A stretch of 32,173 nucleotides of DNA from an uncultured Phycisphaerales bacterium (GTDB taxonomy: Bacteria > Planctomycetota > Phycisphaerae > Phycisphaerales > SM1A02): contig CAJQQE010000056.1 in assembly GCA_905480395.1 (NCBI GenBank), positions 1-32,173 of the forward strand. The letters run 5' to 3'. Shown one piece after another: positions 24,664-32,173 of this stretch. The notes under the pieces were generated by a model. That model was not told the DNA's origin. It was given only the letters and a program-made list of their open reading frames with translations, and made no database searches. The stretch's first letter is position 1, and each line of letters begins with the position of its first letter. The translations under genes were made by a program, and so were the position numbers.

Positions 24664-25749
24664 TCACTCGGAGAGGAGCACAACATCTGCGGGGTCGATC
24701 GCCACTTCAAGTGCCGTTCCCGTGGGTCGAAGGACTCGCGGATGAAGTTCCAGCACCTTCAATTTGGTGTCCCCCTCACCCTGCAGTTCCAACTGGGCCG
24801 TTTCGCCAAGAAACATTGAGCTGTTCAGGGTGGTGGCCGCTCGGTTCCATTCGGCCGGAACCTTGGTCGCGTCGTTGGCGGGATCGATGATGCGAAGCGC
24901 TTCGGGTCGAAGCGAAAGGGAGATGGTGTCGCCGATGGCGCTGTTCTCAAGAACCCTGCTGGAGCGGAGCCGCCCGAGGGCGCTGGTGACGGTGGTGCCG
25001 TCGGTTCCGATGGATTCCACAGTTCCTTCGACGAAGTTGGTTTCGCCGAGGAAACTCGCGGTAAATCGACTGTTGGGCCCGTCGTAGAGCTCGCGAGGTC
25101 CGCCAGTCTGCACGATTTTGCCGTCCCGGAGGACCGCCATTTGATCGGCCAGCGACAAGGCTTCCTCCTGGTCGTGGGTCACGTAGATCGTGGTGATCTG
25201 GGCGTCGTCGACGATCCGACGAATCTCGCTTCGCATTTCGAGTCGGAGTTTGGCATCGAGGTTTGAGAGTGGTTCATCGAGGAGTAGCACGCTCGGTCGA
25301 AAGGCGAGGGCTCGGGCGAGGGCGACTCGCTGCTGTTGGCCGCCGGAGAGCTGAGTAGGCTTTCGATTTTCGTAGCCGTTCATCTGCACGAGTTCGAGGG
25401 CTTCGCCCACCCGGCGTTGGAGGTCGGCATTCGGCACCTTTCGCACTCGAAGCCCGAAGGCCACGTTCTCGAACACGGAAAGGTGGGGCCAGAGGGCATA
25501 GCCTTGGAAGACCATGCCGGCATCGCGTTTCTCGGGTGGATGCTTCGTGACCTCACGGTCGCCGAAACGGATCATGCCGGAGTTTGGCGTCTCAAATCCC
25601 GCGATCATGCGGAGGAGCGTGGTCTTGCCACAGCCAGACGGGCCAAGCAGGAAGAACAGGGTCCCGGCTTCGATCCAGAGATCAACGCCGGCCACCGCGA
25701 CGGTGGAACCGAATTTCTTCACGAGGTTGACGACTGAGACGCCGGTCAT
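24664..25749 (-). CDS. ABC transporter ATPase with TOBE domain (PotA/FbpC/MalK type)
   Basis: This 361-residue ATPase of an importer has Walker A GPSGCGKTT (36-44), the Q-loop MVFQGYALWP, signature LSGGQQQR, Walker B VLLLDEPLSNLDAKLR and H-loop YVTHDQEEAL. A C-terminal TOBE regulatory region (about 240-361) is present. This places it with iron(III), polyamine or sugar importers of the CUT1/FbpC group. No permease or binding protein lies next to it, so the rest of the transporter must be elsewhere or the ATPase is shared. Start 25749 (MTGVSVVNLV) suits the family, but no ribosome site is visible before it. It is 44 nt before the membrane-protein gene and may be co-transcribed with the arn genes. 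Confidence 0.87.
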   Translation of the reverse strand: MTGVSVVNLVKKFGSTVAVAGVDLWIEAGTLFFLLGPSGCGKTTLLRMIAGFETPNSGMIRFGDREVTKHPPEKRDAGMVFQGYALWPHLSVFENVAFGLRVRKVPNADLQRRVGEALELVQMNGYENRKPTQLSGGQQQRVALARALAFRPSVLLLDEPLSNLDAKLRLEMRSEIRRIVDDAQITTIYVTHDQEEALSLADQMAVLRDGKIVQTGGPRELYDGPNSRFTASFLGETNFVEGTVESIGTDGTTVTSALGRLRSSRVLENSAIGDTISLSLRPEALRIIDPANDATKVPAEWNRAATTLNSSMFLGETAQLELQGEGDTKLKVLELHPRVLRPTGTALEVAIDPADVVLLSE

Positions 25750-25913
25750 ACTGGTAGGGAGGGTACCGAACTGTTCGGCTGGTTGGGGTCTTTGGTCCCG
25801 ACGAATCGGCGATCGAGTCTTGTTCCTTGTCGACGAGCGGTGGAAAGAACGATCTTTCTTGGCCGCCCGGGCAAGATGTCGATTACCCTCCACAGCCCGA
25901 CCGAGGAATCCTG

Positions 25914-26315
25914 ATGACCGACCCCTCCGCCATTCCGAGTCAGACGCCACCGGCAGCGCCGGCGGCATTCACGGGTGCCTCCATCGATCGGCTGCGGAAG
26001 TTGCGTTGTCGGCCCGAGCGGAATCTCACGATCACCGCGACGGTTGACCAGTATCGACGCGAGGCGTCGAAGTCGCGGCGAGGCATGGGGAACTTTGTGG
26101 ATGCGTGGGAAGCGGTCGTCCCGGCGGAAATCGCCGCGACCTCTCGAGTCCGTGGCGTTCGGGGCGGAATCGCCCGGATCGGGGTCGTTGATTCTGCCAC
26201 CAGCTACGAGATTGATCAGCAACTCCGAGGCGGAATGCTCGCGGAACTCCGGCTCGCTTTCGGCGGAACGCTTCGGCGGGTCAAGTTGGAAATTGATGGA
26301 TCGCTCTCCCGCTAG
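25914..26315 (+). CDS. dciA: DUF721 / DciA-like helicase-loader protein
   Basis: This 133-residue protein has the DUF721 fold in its C-terminal half (about 55-130): NFVDAWEAVVPAEIAATSRV, a strand with RGGIARIGVVDSATSYEI and a closing helix QLRGGMLAELR. Members (DciA) help load the replicative helicase DnaB in bacteria that lack DnaC/DnaI. The N-terminal 20 residues are Pro/Ala-rich and probably flexible. Start 25914 has GAGGA 7 nt upstream and replaces a longer frame from 25827. It is divergent from the ABC ATPase and convergent with mntR, with only 35 nt between the ends. Confidence 0.72.
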   Translation: MTDPSAIPSQTPPAAPAAFTGASIDRLRKLRCRPERNLTITATVDQYRREASKSRRGMGNFVDAWEAVVPAEIAATSRVRGVRGGIARIGVVDSATSYEIDQQLRGGMLAELRLAFGGTLRRVKLEIDGSLSR

Positions 26316-26350
26316 GCCGGTTTTCAGGCCTTGGGCGGCGTTTATCTCTG

Positions 26351-26764
26351 TCAGGCGTCCTCGATAAGCCCCAGATATCGCCGCATGGCGGTCAGCGTCT
26401 CTTTGCTGGCGTGGTGTTCCATGCCCTCCGCATCATGCTCTGCCGTGGCGTTGGACACCCCGATCCGTTCCAAAAAAGCCACGACCACCTTGTGTCTCGC
26501 TCGGCTGGCGGCCGCCATTTCGAGGCCCTGAGGGGTGAGTCCGACCGGTCCGTATGGTTGGCGAGCCACCAGACCGGCATCGGTCAGTCGACTCAGGATC
26601 CGCGTGACCGTCACATGACTGACCTGCATCCGCGCTGCCAGATCCTTGACTCGGCAGGCGCCGGAGGCGATTTCGATGTCGGCGATCGCCTCGACATAGT
26701 CCTCAGCCGTCTCGTCGGCATGGTCTCGGCGAGTCTTGACGAAGGGATTTGGTCGATTGGACAT
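26351..26764 (-). CDS. mntR: MntR, DtxR-family manganese-responsive repressor
   Basis: This 137-residue repressor has an N-terminal winged helix (about 18-80, recognition helix SHVTVTRILSRL) and a metal-binding dimerisation domain. The six ligands of Bacillus MntR can be placed: D22 and E25 (AEDYVEAI), H91 (RARHKV), E113, E116 and H117 (DAEGMEHH). It lacks the SH3-like third domain of DtxR/IdeR, as expected for MntR. When manganese is high it should block the promoter region at 26861-26895, which lies 97 nt upstream of its own start and in front of the divergent metal importer. Feedback on itself is therefore likely. Confidence 0.92.
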   Translation of the reverse strand: MSNRPNPFVKTRRDHADETAEDYVEAIADIEIASGACRVKDLAARMQVSHVTVTRILSRLTDAGLVARQPYGPVGLTPQGLEMAAASRARHKVVVAFLERIGVSNATAEHDAEGMEHHASKETLTAMRRYLGLIEDA

Positions 26765-26860
26765 CTACGGTTTCTCGCGACTTTCAAGCCCCCTTCCCAG
26801 ATGCACCGACGGCGCCGACGGCTCCATTCGTCAGATACCTTGACGAGGGGGACCACGAAG

Positions 26861-26876
26861 TGTAGCATATGCTACA
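26861..26876. promoter_or_regulatory. MntR box 1 (perfect 16-bp palindrome)
   Basis: TGTAGCATATGCTACA reads the same on both strands. It lies between divergent mntR and the troA-like gene and is followed by a near copy whose centre is 19 bp away. Placement and symmetry fit a DtxR/MntR-family operator controlling both promoters. Confidence 0.85.
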
Positions 26877-26879
26877 AAA

Positions 26880-26895
26880 TGTAGCCATTGCTACA
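26880..26895. promoter_or_regulatory. MntR box 2 (TGTAGC-N4-GCTACA)
   Basis: TGTAGCCATTGCTACA repeats both six-base arms of box 1 with only the centre changed. The 19-bp centre spacing puts the two sites slightly under two helical turns apart, allowing two repressor dimers to bind side by side. Confidence 0.82.
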
Positions 26896-27013
26896 AATCC
26901 ACCAACTCTGAATCGTTGCTTGGCAGGCCTTCGTGGCCAGTTCAAGAAGCGAGTTCAAGAGGCGGGTTCATCCTCATATAGATAGATAGACAGTTCGATG
27001 GAGTGGCGTTGCC

Positions 27014-28147
27014 ATGACCGAAGTCCTTAAAGCCCCTGATGTTCTCGGCGTTCCGGCGTTGGATCGCGGCCGTCTGGTTCCTGCTCATCCTGCTAATCCT
27101 GCTCGTATTGCCCGTCATGCATCCCTGGCTCGAAACCTGGGTGTGTCGGTGCTGGCTTGGATCGGTCTCTGGATCGGCGTCGGATGTGGCGAGGTGGGGT
27201 CGCCGCCGCACGCGGCGGCGCCCGCAGGCGATGTCGAAGTGCCACTGATCTTGGTTGCAACCACTGGAATGATCGGGGACATGGTGGCTTCGATCGCGGG
27301 GGATCGAGGGACGGTGACGGTGCTGATGGGCGAAGGGGTGGATCCGCACTTGTTCAAACCAACGGCTTCGGACGTCCGGCGATTGCTCGCCGCCGATCTC
27401 GTGTTCCACAACGGGCTCTTTCTTGAAGGGCGGATGGGATCGATCCTGAGCCGCGTCGAAGGCCCGCTCGGAGTCTCGGTGGCGGTCGCGGGGGATCTTC
27501 CCGAGTCGACGTTACTTCGGCCAGACGGCGCCGAAGCCCACCCCGACCCACACGTTTGGATGGACGTACAGGCCTGGTCCTCGACGATCGAGCCGATCGT
27601 CACCGCCCTGTGCGAGCTTGATCCTGCCGCATGTGATTCGTTCCGTGCGAATGCGTCGGTGCTTGAAGTGGAACTCGCGGCACTCGATCACTACGTCCGT
27701 GAGGTCATCGGATCGATTCCGCCGGATCACCGTGTCCTGGTTACCGCCCACGACGCCTTCGGCTACTTCGGCCGCGCGTACGGGCTCGAGGTTCGGGGGA
27801 TTCAAGGGATTTCAACCGAGAGCGAAGCCGGGCTCGCGGATATGAACCGATTGGTTCAGATGCTGGTCGATGGGGCGATCCCCGCGGTGTTCGTCGAATC
27901 GAGCGTCTCTGAGAAGAACGTTCGCGCGTTGGTCGAGGGCGCCGCAGCTCAAGGCCATCAGGTGGTCATCGGGGGCGAGTTGTTCTCCGATGCCATGGGT
28001 GCCACGGGCTCTTGGGAAGGAACCTACCCAGGCATGATTGATCACAACGCGTCCATCATCACCACGGCACTGGGTGGCGATGTTCCGGACGGCGGGTTCA
28101 GAGCGTGGCGATCGTCTCGGGTTTCGAATGAAAGGGGAGTGAACTGA
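27014..28147 (+). CDS. troA: TroA-like Mn/Zn-binding lipoprotein of ABC importer
   Basis: This is a 377-residue cluster A-I solute-binding protein that captures Mn(II), Zn(II) or Fe(II) in the periplasm. Candidate ligands in TroA order are H112 (VDPHLFKPTASD), H180 (DPHVWMD), H246 (TAHDAFGYFGRAYG) and D326 (ELFSDAMG); the last motif and GTYPGM are typical of the TroA branch. A lipobox-like WIGVGC places the lipidated Cys at residue 58 after a hydrophobic stretch. The leader of 57 residues is long, but 27014 is the only ATG before the domain and has GGAG 10 nt upstream. A different frame across 27039-27248 encodes a strongly hydrophobic peptide, so a start or frame problem at this end is possible. 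The ATPase gene begins 1 nt after the stop. Confidence 0.87.
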   Translation: MTEVLKAPDVLGVPALDRGRLVPAHPANPARIARHASLARNLGVSVLAWIGLWIGVGCGEVGSPPHAAAPAGDVEVPLILVATTGMIGDMVASIAGDRGTVTVLMGEGVDPHLFKPTASDVRRLLAADLVFHNGLFLEGRMGSILSRVEGPLGVSVAVAGDLPESTLLRPDGAEAHPDPHVWMDVQAWSSTIEPIVTALCELDPAACDSFRANASVLEVELAALDHYVREVIGSIPPDHRVLVTAHDAFGYFGRAYGLEVRGIQGISTESEAGLADMNRLVQMLVDGAIPAVFVESSVSEKNVRALVEGAAAQGHQVVIGGELFSDAMGATGSWEGTYPGMIDHNASIITTALGGDVPDGGFRAWRSSRVSNERGVN

Positions 28148-28148
28148 T

Positions 28149-28973
28149 ATGCCAGTTCATCATCGTCATCGAAATCCGCCCATCGGCCCCGAGCATGATT
28201 CACAGGCAGCCTTGTCGATCCATGACGTGACCGTCGCGTATCACCGTCGACCAGTCCTCTGGGATCTTGATCTCGATATTCCGCGGGGAGTGCTGGCCGC
28301 GGTGGTTGGTCCCAACGGTGCGGGCAAGAGCACGATGATCAAGGCGTGCCTTCATCTGGTCCCCCGGGTGAGTGGTTCTATTCGCCTGCTTGGCGATGAC
28401 CTCGCCGCGGTGCAAGGTCGGATTGGATACGTTCCGCAACGCGAGACCGTCGATTGGGACTTCCCCGTCTCTGCGCTCGATGTCGTTTGCATGGGCTTGT
28501 ATCGCAAGATCGGTTGGTTTCGGTCGGTCCGAAGGCGTCATCGCGACGCCGCGATGGAGGCGCTGGACCGCGTTGGATTGGCTGACTTCGCCGACCGCCA
28601 GATCAGCCGCCTCTCGGGCGGTCAGCAGCAGCGGGTGTTTCTGGCGCGGGCCTTGGTTCAGGATGCCGATCTCTACTTCATGGACGAACCGTTCGCGAGT
28701 GTCGATGCCGCGACCGAGGAAGCAATTCTGGAAGTGCTTCGATCACTCCGAGACGCGGGGCGGACGGTGGTTGTCGTGCATCATGATTTGCAGACGACTC
28801 GTGACTACTTCGATTGGCTGGTCCTCCTAAATACGCGACTCGTGGCGGCGGGAAAGATTGAAGAGACCTGGACTCCGGAGAATCTTCGGGCTACTTATGG
28901 CGGTCGGCTCACGCTGCTCGAAGCGGCCGGGTGGGCGATGGGCACTGCCGGTTCAGGGCAAATTCGCCCATGA
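28149..28973 (+). CDS. troB: Mn/Zn ABC importer ATPase (TroB/MntB-like)
   Basis: This 274-residue ATPase has Walker A VGPNGAGKST (53-62), the Q-loop region GYVPQRETVDWDFPVSALDVV characteristic of metal-importer ATPases in being followed by a GLY-type helix, signature LSGGQQQR, Walker B DLYFMDEPFASVD and H-loop VVVHHDLQT. The N-terminus is His-rich (MPVHHRHRNP), which might buffer metal. It is encoded between the binding protein and the permeases; the stop overlaps the next start as ATGA. Energy for import of manganese or zinc comes from this subunit. Confidence 0.9.
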   Translation: MPVHHRHRNPPIGPEHDSQAALSIHDVTVAYHRRPVLWDLDLDIPRGVLAAVVGPNGAGKSTMIKACLHLVPRVSGSIRLLGDDLAAVQGRIGYVPQRETVDWDFPVSALDVVCMGLYRKIGWFRSVRRRHRDAAMEALDRVGLADFADRQISRLSGGQQQRVFLARALVQDADLYFMDEPFASVDAATEEAILEVLRSLRDAGRTVVVVHHDLQTTRDYFDWLVLLNTRLVAAGKIEETWTPENLRATYGGRLTLLEAAGWAMGTAGSGQIRP

Positions 28974-30385
28974 TCGGAGAGATCGCCACGATCTTCGCGA
29001 TGGCCATGCCGCCGTCTGCGGCCGTGTCGGCTGGCGGCGATGACTTTCTTCGAATCTTGCTGTTGCAGGACTTCAACACTCGGGTAGTCGTGGCGGGTGC
29101 CATGCTCTTGGGCGCAGTGGGCGGTGTCGTCGGGACGTTCCTTATTCTCCGCCGTCGTGCGCTGATGGGTGACGTCTTGGGGCATGCGATGCTCCCCGGC
29201 GTCGCGGCCGCGTTTTTGGCCGTTCAGGCGCTCGGGATCGAACGCTCGCTTCCGGTGCTTCTCTTGGGAGGAGGAATCGCCGCGACCTTGGCGGGACTTT
29301 CGGTGATTGCCTTACGCCGCGTGTCGCGGCTTGATGACGACGCCACCATGGCCATCGTGCTTTCCGGGTTCTTCGGTCTGGGCGTCGTCCTGCTTTCGGT
29401 GGTGCAGTCGAGTGGCGGTGGAGGCCAGGCCGGGCTTGAAGATTTTGTCTTTGGCAAGACTGCTTCTATGGTGACGAGCGACGTCGTGGTAATTGCGATC
29501 GGTGGGCTTTTGGTCGCTTCGGTGGCGATGCTTTTTTTCAAGGAACTTCGGCTCCTGTGCTTCGACGATGCATTCGCCGCCAGCCTCGGTCGACCGGTCA
29601 TGGGGCTGGATCTTCTGCTTCTGTTCATGACGGTGGTGATCGCCCTCGTTGGCTTGCAAGCAGTCGGGCTAATTCTGGTGGTGGCGATTCTGGTGATCCC
29701 TGCGGCGGCAGCGCGGTTCCTCACCGATGACCTCCGGTGGACGGTGGCGTTCGCTTCGCTGATCGGCGCGGTTGGTTGCTGGTCGGGCGTGACGTTGAGC
29801 GCCGCGGCGCCGGGGCTGCCCGCGGGCGCGATGATCGTTCTGGCCACTTCGGGGCTCTTCATCGTGGCGCTGCTCGCTGGGCCAAGACGAGGGCTGATCC
29901 CTCGGTGGTCGCTGGGTCGATCGTTGCGGCGCGCCGTCGGCCGTGATCACCTTCTTCGTTCGATGCTGGAGTGCCGAGAAGTCACGGGAACCGCCGCGAT
30001 CAATGCCGACACCTTGATGATCAACCGGCCTTGGTCCCGGGGTGGCCTCTTGGGGCTTCTTCGAATCGCGCGTCGGGCCGGCGAGGTGATTCAGATCGAT
30101 CGGGATCGCTGGCGGCTCACCGATCGAGGGGAGATCGAAGCGGCGGCGATGGTGCGAAATCACCGGCTCTGGGAACATTACCTCCTCGAGTATGCGCACC
30201 TCGCACCCTCTCATGTCGATCGCGCGGCCGATCGCATTGAACATGTCTTGGATCCGGTCCTGGTGCGGCGGCTTGAAGCAGAGCTTGGTACTTCAGTCGA
30301 AAGAAAACCGCCCGCCAGCCCCCATCCGCTTTCCACGGAGCCGCCATCCGAAGATGCCGTTTCGAATGAGGGGAGCACCTCATGA
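28970..30385 (+). CDS. troC: Metal ABC permease fused to C-terminal DtxR-like domain (1)
   Basis: This 471-residue protein has an ABC-3 family permease part (about 1-310, eight or nine hydrophobic segments, with RRRALMGDVLGHAMLPGVA, the conserved cytoplasmic loop, near 61-80). From about residue 325 it continues as a soluble DtxR/MntR-like module: a winged-helix segment (GGLLGLLRIARRAGEVIQI, then WRLTDRGEIEAA) and a dimerisation/metal helix pair (RNHRLWEHYLLEYAHL and RAADRIEHVLDPVLVRRLE). Start 28970 gives the ATGA overlap; a longer in-frame start at 28931 lies inside troB. The fused domain could sense cytoplasmic metal and gate transport, or bind DNA at the membrane; the fusion is known in some phyla but its job is unclear to me. 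Confidence 0.88.
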   Translation: MIGEIATIFAMAMPPSAAVSAGGDDFLRILLLQDFNTRVVVAGAMLLGAVGGVVGTFLILRRRALMGDVLGHAMLPGVAAAFLAVQALGIERSLPVLLLGGGIAATLAGLSVIALRRVSRLDDDATMAIVLSGFFGLGVVLLSVVQSSGGGGQAGLEDFVFGKTASMVTSDVVVIAIGGLLVASVAMLFFKELRLLCFDDAFAASLGRPVMGLDLLLLFMTVVIALVGLQAVGLILVVAILVIPAAAARFLTDDLRWTVAFASLIGAVGCWSGVTLSAAAPGLPAGAMIVLATSGLFIVALLAGPRRGLIPRWSLGRSLRRAVGRDHLLRSMLECREVTGTAAINADTLMINRPWSRGGLLGLLRIARRAGEVIQIDRDRWRLTDRGEIEAAAMVRNHRLWEHYLLEYAHLAPSHVDRAADRIEHVLDPVLVRRLEAELGTSVERKPPASPHPLSTEPPSEDAVSNEGSTS

Positions 30386-31743
30386 CGATGCTCGTTCCCG
30401 AATGGCAGTGGGGGTACGACGGGTGGATCGTTGCGATCACTGCCTTGGTCGCAATGACCTGCGCCATTCCTGGCGCCTTTCTCTTAGTGCGTCGTCAGTC
30501 GATGCTCGGCGACGCGGTCTCTCATGCGGTCCTGCCAGGAATTGCCATCGGATTCCTCGTCAGTGGAACGCGAGATGGAGGTTGGATGCTGGCGGGGGCG
30601 ATCGTGGCGGGGCTGGTGACGGCGATGCTCACGCAGGTCCTCCGCCGAGTAGGTGGCGTTGATCGAGGCGCCGCCCTTGGGGTCGTCTTCACGACGCTTT
30701 TCGCACTCGGGTTGGTGCTCATCGTGCAGGTCGCGGATTCCGTGGATCTGGATCCCTCTTGTGTCCTCTATGGCCAAGTCGAACTCGCCCCCCTCGATGT
30801 CATCGACGTGGGTGGCTTTCCGGTTCCCAGAGCCGTCCCTTGGCTTCTGGGCGTTCTCGTGGTCACCGTCTTCATCGTGCAGGTCATTTGGAAGGAACTC
30901 TTAGTCGCTTCTTTCGATCCCGCCACCGCCGCTGCCCAAGGCGGCAGGCCGAATCTCATGCAGCAGATTCTCATGGTCTTGGTGGCGGCGGGGTGCGTGG
31001 TGGCCTTCGAGGCGGTCGGGAGCATTCTGGTGGTCTCGCTTCTGGTCGCGCCCGCGGCCGCCGCGAGGTTGGTAACGAATCGGCTTCGGCCAATGATGCT
31101 GGTTGCCATGTTGATCGGCGTTCTGGCCGCGGTCGGTGGCCATCTTTCCGCCTTGTTGGTGCCAGGCGGGCTAGGCCTCGAGACCAAGGACGTCTCGACA
31201 TCCGGTGCCACGGCCGTCTTTGCGACATTCCTAGTCGTGGTCGCCGTGCTCGTCTCCCCGCAACAAGGGCTCTTGGTGGCGATGTTCCGTCGACTCGCCC
31301 TTCGATTCCGGATTGCAGAAGAGGATCTCCTAGGCGTGCTTTACCGGCGTGAAGTGGAGTCGAGGGGCCTCGGGAGTACGGCTGGCGCGCAATTGAGCGA
31401 GCTTGGGGCGGGCGGTCCGGGCCTCGCCTTCCATGGAATCATGCGATTCGCGGCGATTCGACTCCGCTGGGCGGGGTCTGTGACGCCGTTCGGTTTGATT
31501 CCGCATCCGGATCAGATCAAGTTGACGAAAGCCGGGCGGGCACGGGCGACGGTCTTGATTCGGCGGCATCGGCTCTGGGAGTTGTATCTAGCGGGTGCTG
31601 CGGCTATTCCGCTGGATCACCTGCATGCCACGGCCATGGATCTTGAACATCTCGCCAATCCGGAGCTTCTCGAGTCGCTGGAAGCCGAAGCGGCAAAAAG
31701 TGCGCGCGATCCTCAAGGAAGAGACATTCCCCGGAGCTCATGA
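30382..31743 (+). CDS. troD: Metal ABC permease fused to C-terminal DtxR-like domain (2)
   Basis: This 453-residue partner permease has the ABC-3 loop RRQSMLGDAVSHAVLPGIA near 37-55 and about eight hydrophobic segments to residue 300. A DtxR-like tail follows (about 305-440): HGIMRFAAIRLRWAG, DQIKLTKAGRARATVL and the helices RRHRLWELYLAGAAAIPLD and ATAMDLEHLANPELLESLE. In the winged-helix part it is more diverged than its partner. It overlaps the previous gene by ATGA, and the four genes form one operon under the MntR boxes. Two permeases would pair as a heterodimer, bringing two regulator-like tails together under the pore. Confidence 0.88.
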   Translation: MTMLVPEWQWGYDGWIVAITALVAMTCAIPGAFLLVRRQSMLGDAVSHAVLPGIAIGFLVSGTRDGGWMLAGAIVAGLVTAMLTQVLRRVGGVDRGAALGVVFTTLFALGLVLIVQVADSVDLDPSCVLYGQVELAPLDVIDVGGFPVPRAVPWLLGVLVVTVFIVQVIWKELLVASFDPATAAAQGGRPNLMQQILMVLVAAGCVVAFEAVGSILVVSLLVAPAAAARLVTNRLRPMMLVAMLIGVLAAVGGHLSALLVPGGLGLETKDVSTSGATAVFATFLVVVAVLVSPQQGLLVAMFRRLALRFRIAEEDLLGVLYRREVESRGLGSTAGAQLSELGAGGPGLAFHGIMRFAAIRLRWAGSVTPFGLIPHPDQIKLTKAGRARATVLIRRHRLWELYLAGAAAIPLDHLHATAMDLEHLANPELLESLEAEAAKSARDPQGRDIPRSS

Positions 31744-32141
31744 CCGTCGTAAAGCGAATGATTCCGAAAACGCACCTGAAATTTTTCAAAAGAGACAGCA
31801 TCATCGTCCGGTAAATTTGTCGGCAGATTCACCGTGCTCCTTCTTCAGGAGTGCCGCTTGGCCGGGCAAAGATGGGCATCTGCCGATAATACCATGGTAT
31901 CCTGAGCAATAATCGGTATAACGGTCGTTTTTTATAGGACGCGTCGAAATCCGTTCCCAGGCTTTGGATGGGACGGGTATCCACTAGAAACCGCGCATCC
32001 GACATTGCTCAAAAAATTCAAACAAGACCATTGCATTGAAGGACAAGGTGTGTCAATCTAGAGCCTTCGAGGAATTGTCTCCTTGAAGAATTTGTTGAAG
32101 AGAGCTTTGAAGTAACCACTTCTAGAAGGAGCTTGAGAGAG
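31744..32141. other. AT-richer intergenic spacer
   Basis: No coding frame can be supported in these ~400 bases. The composition shifts to A/T and shows a 12-bp palindrome ATACCATGGTAT (31889-31900) inside a larger imperfect stem (CCGATAAT at 31884-31891 with ATAATCGG near 31909-31916), followed by a T-run at 31930-31935. This could be the end of the tro operon or an operator for the next gene. Nothing resembling a tRNA or repeat array was seen. Confidence 0.4.
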
Positions 32142-32173
32142 ATGAGAGCAAATACGATTGGTTTGATTGCAGG
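32142..32173 (+). CDS. Partial CDS at right edge (N-terminus only)
   Basis: ATG 32142 follows AGAAGGAG (32124-32131) at 10 nt, a strong ribosome site, and reads MRANTIGLIA before the window ends. Arg followed by a hydrophobic start suggests a signal peptide, but ten residues allow no function call. Confidence 0.42.
   Translation, partial: MRANTIGLIA

Noticed and set aside
26314-26331. Hairpin between dciA and mntR (AGGCC ... GGCCT) as a terminator
   Set aside because: The stem is only 5 bp and has no T-tract on either side, so it is not strong enough to call.
26411-26884. 157-codon plus-strand frame over mntR and its promoter
   Set aside because: It is antisense to mntR, whose ligand residues are all conserved, and it would run through the operator palindromes.
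1-32173. CRISPR arrays, rRNA or tRNA genes
   Set aside because: No regularly spaced repeats of 20-40 bp and no cloverleaf or rRNA-like conserved stretches were noticed on either strand; this is a visual scan, not a covariance-model search.

Overview
The window reads as a GC-rich bacterial chromosome from a Gram-negative with an outer membrane, because it carries a lipid A/Ara4N-type arn operon. Three features point towards Planctomycetota, perhaps Phycisphaerae: a FAS1-CIA30 exported protein, metal-transport permeases fused to DtxR-like domains, and a DUF721/DciA protein. This placement is an inference from gene content; no search was run. Most ordinary genes are tightly packed, and many neighbours share the ATGA stop/start overlap.

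Layout. (1) 1-3334: the start of a divergent exported protein on the minus strand, then a plus-strand set of an N-acetylneuraminate-lyase-like aldolase, an AGE-family epimerase and a creatininase-family hydrolase. (2) 3037-15220: two direct repeats of about 575 bp (3037-3610 and 14644-15220, roughly 94% identical by eye) flank 11.0 kb of extra DNA. Each repeat holds the 3' end of the creatininase gene, a shared hairpin terminator and the 3' end of the convergent FAS1-CIA30 gene. Only the left creatininase gene and only the right FAS1-CIA30 gene are complete. This is the layout left by single-crossover (Campbell-type) integration of a circular DNA carrying a diverged copy of the chromosomal segment. 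(3) The inserted DNA holds a small polyketide-type cluster. On the plus strand are a small ORF, an ATP-grasp-like protein and a thioesterase with a Cys nucleophile. On the minus strand are an exported protein, an ACP-thioesterase and a 2132-residue reducing PKS with the order KS-AT-KR-DH-ER-ACP. A truncated trmL lies at its right edge. (4) 15092-16453: the intact FAS1-CIA30 gene.

(5) 16629-25749, minus strand: an ABC ATPase, a UPF0104/LPG-synthase-like membrane protein, then arnB-arnC-arnA-arnD-arnT. All four arn junctions are ATGA overlaps. This set should make UDP-Ara4N, load it on undecaprenyl phosphate and transfer it to an outer-membrane lipid. No arnE/arnF flippase is present, and the upstream membrane protein is a candidate substitute. 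(6) 25914-31743: dciA (plus), mntR (minus), then a plus-strand troABCD-like Mn/Zn ABC importer. Two MntR-box palindromes sit between mntR and the importer. Both permeases carry a C-terminal DtxR-like domain. (7) 31744-32173: an AT-richer spacer and the first codons of another plus-strand gene.

The strongest candidate for an undescribed system is the island: a compact reducing-PKS/ATP-grasp/dual-thioesterase cluster that seems to have entered the chromosome by homologous recombination.
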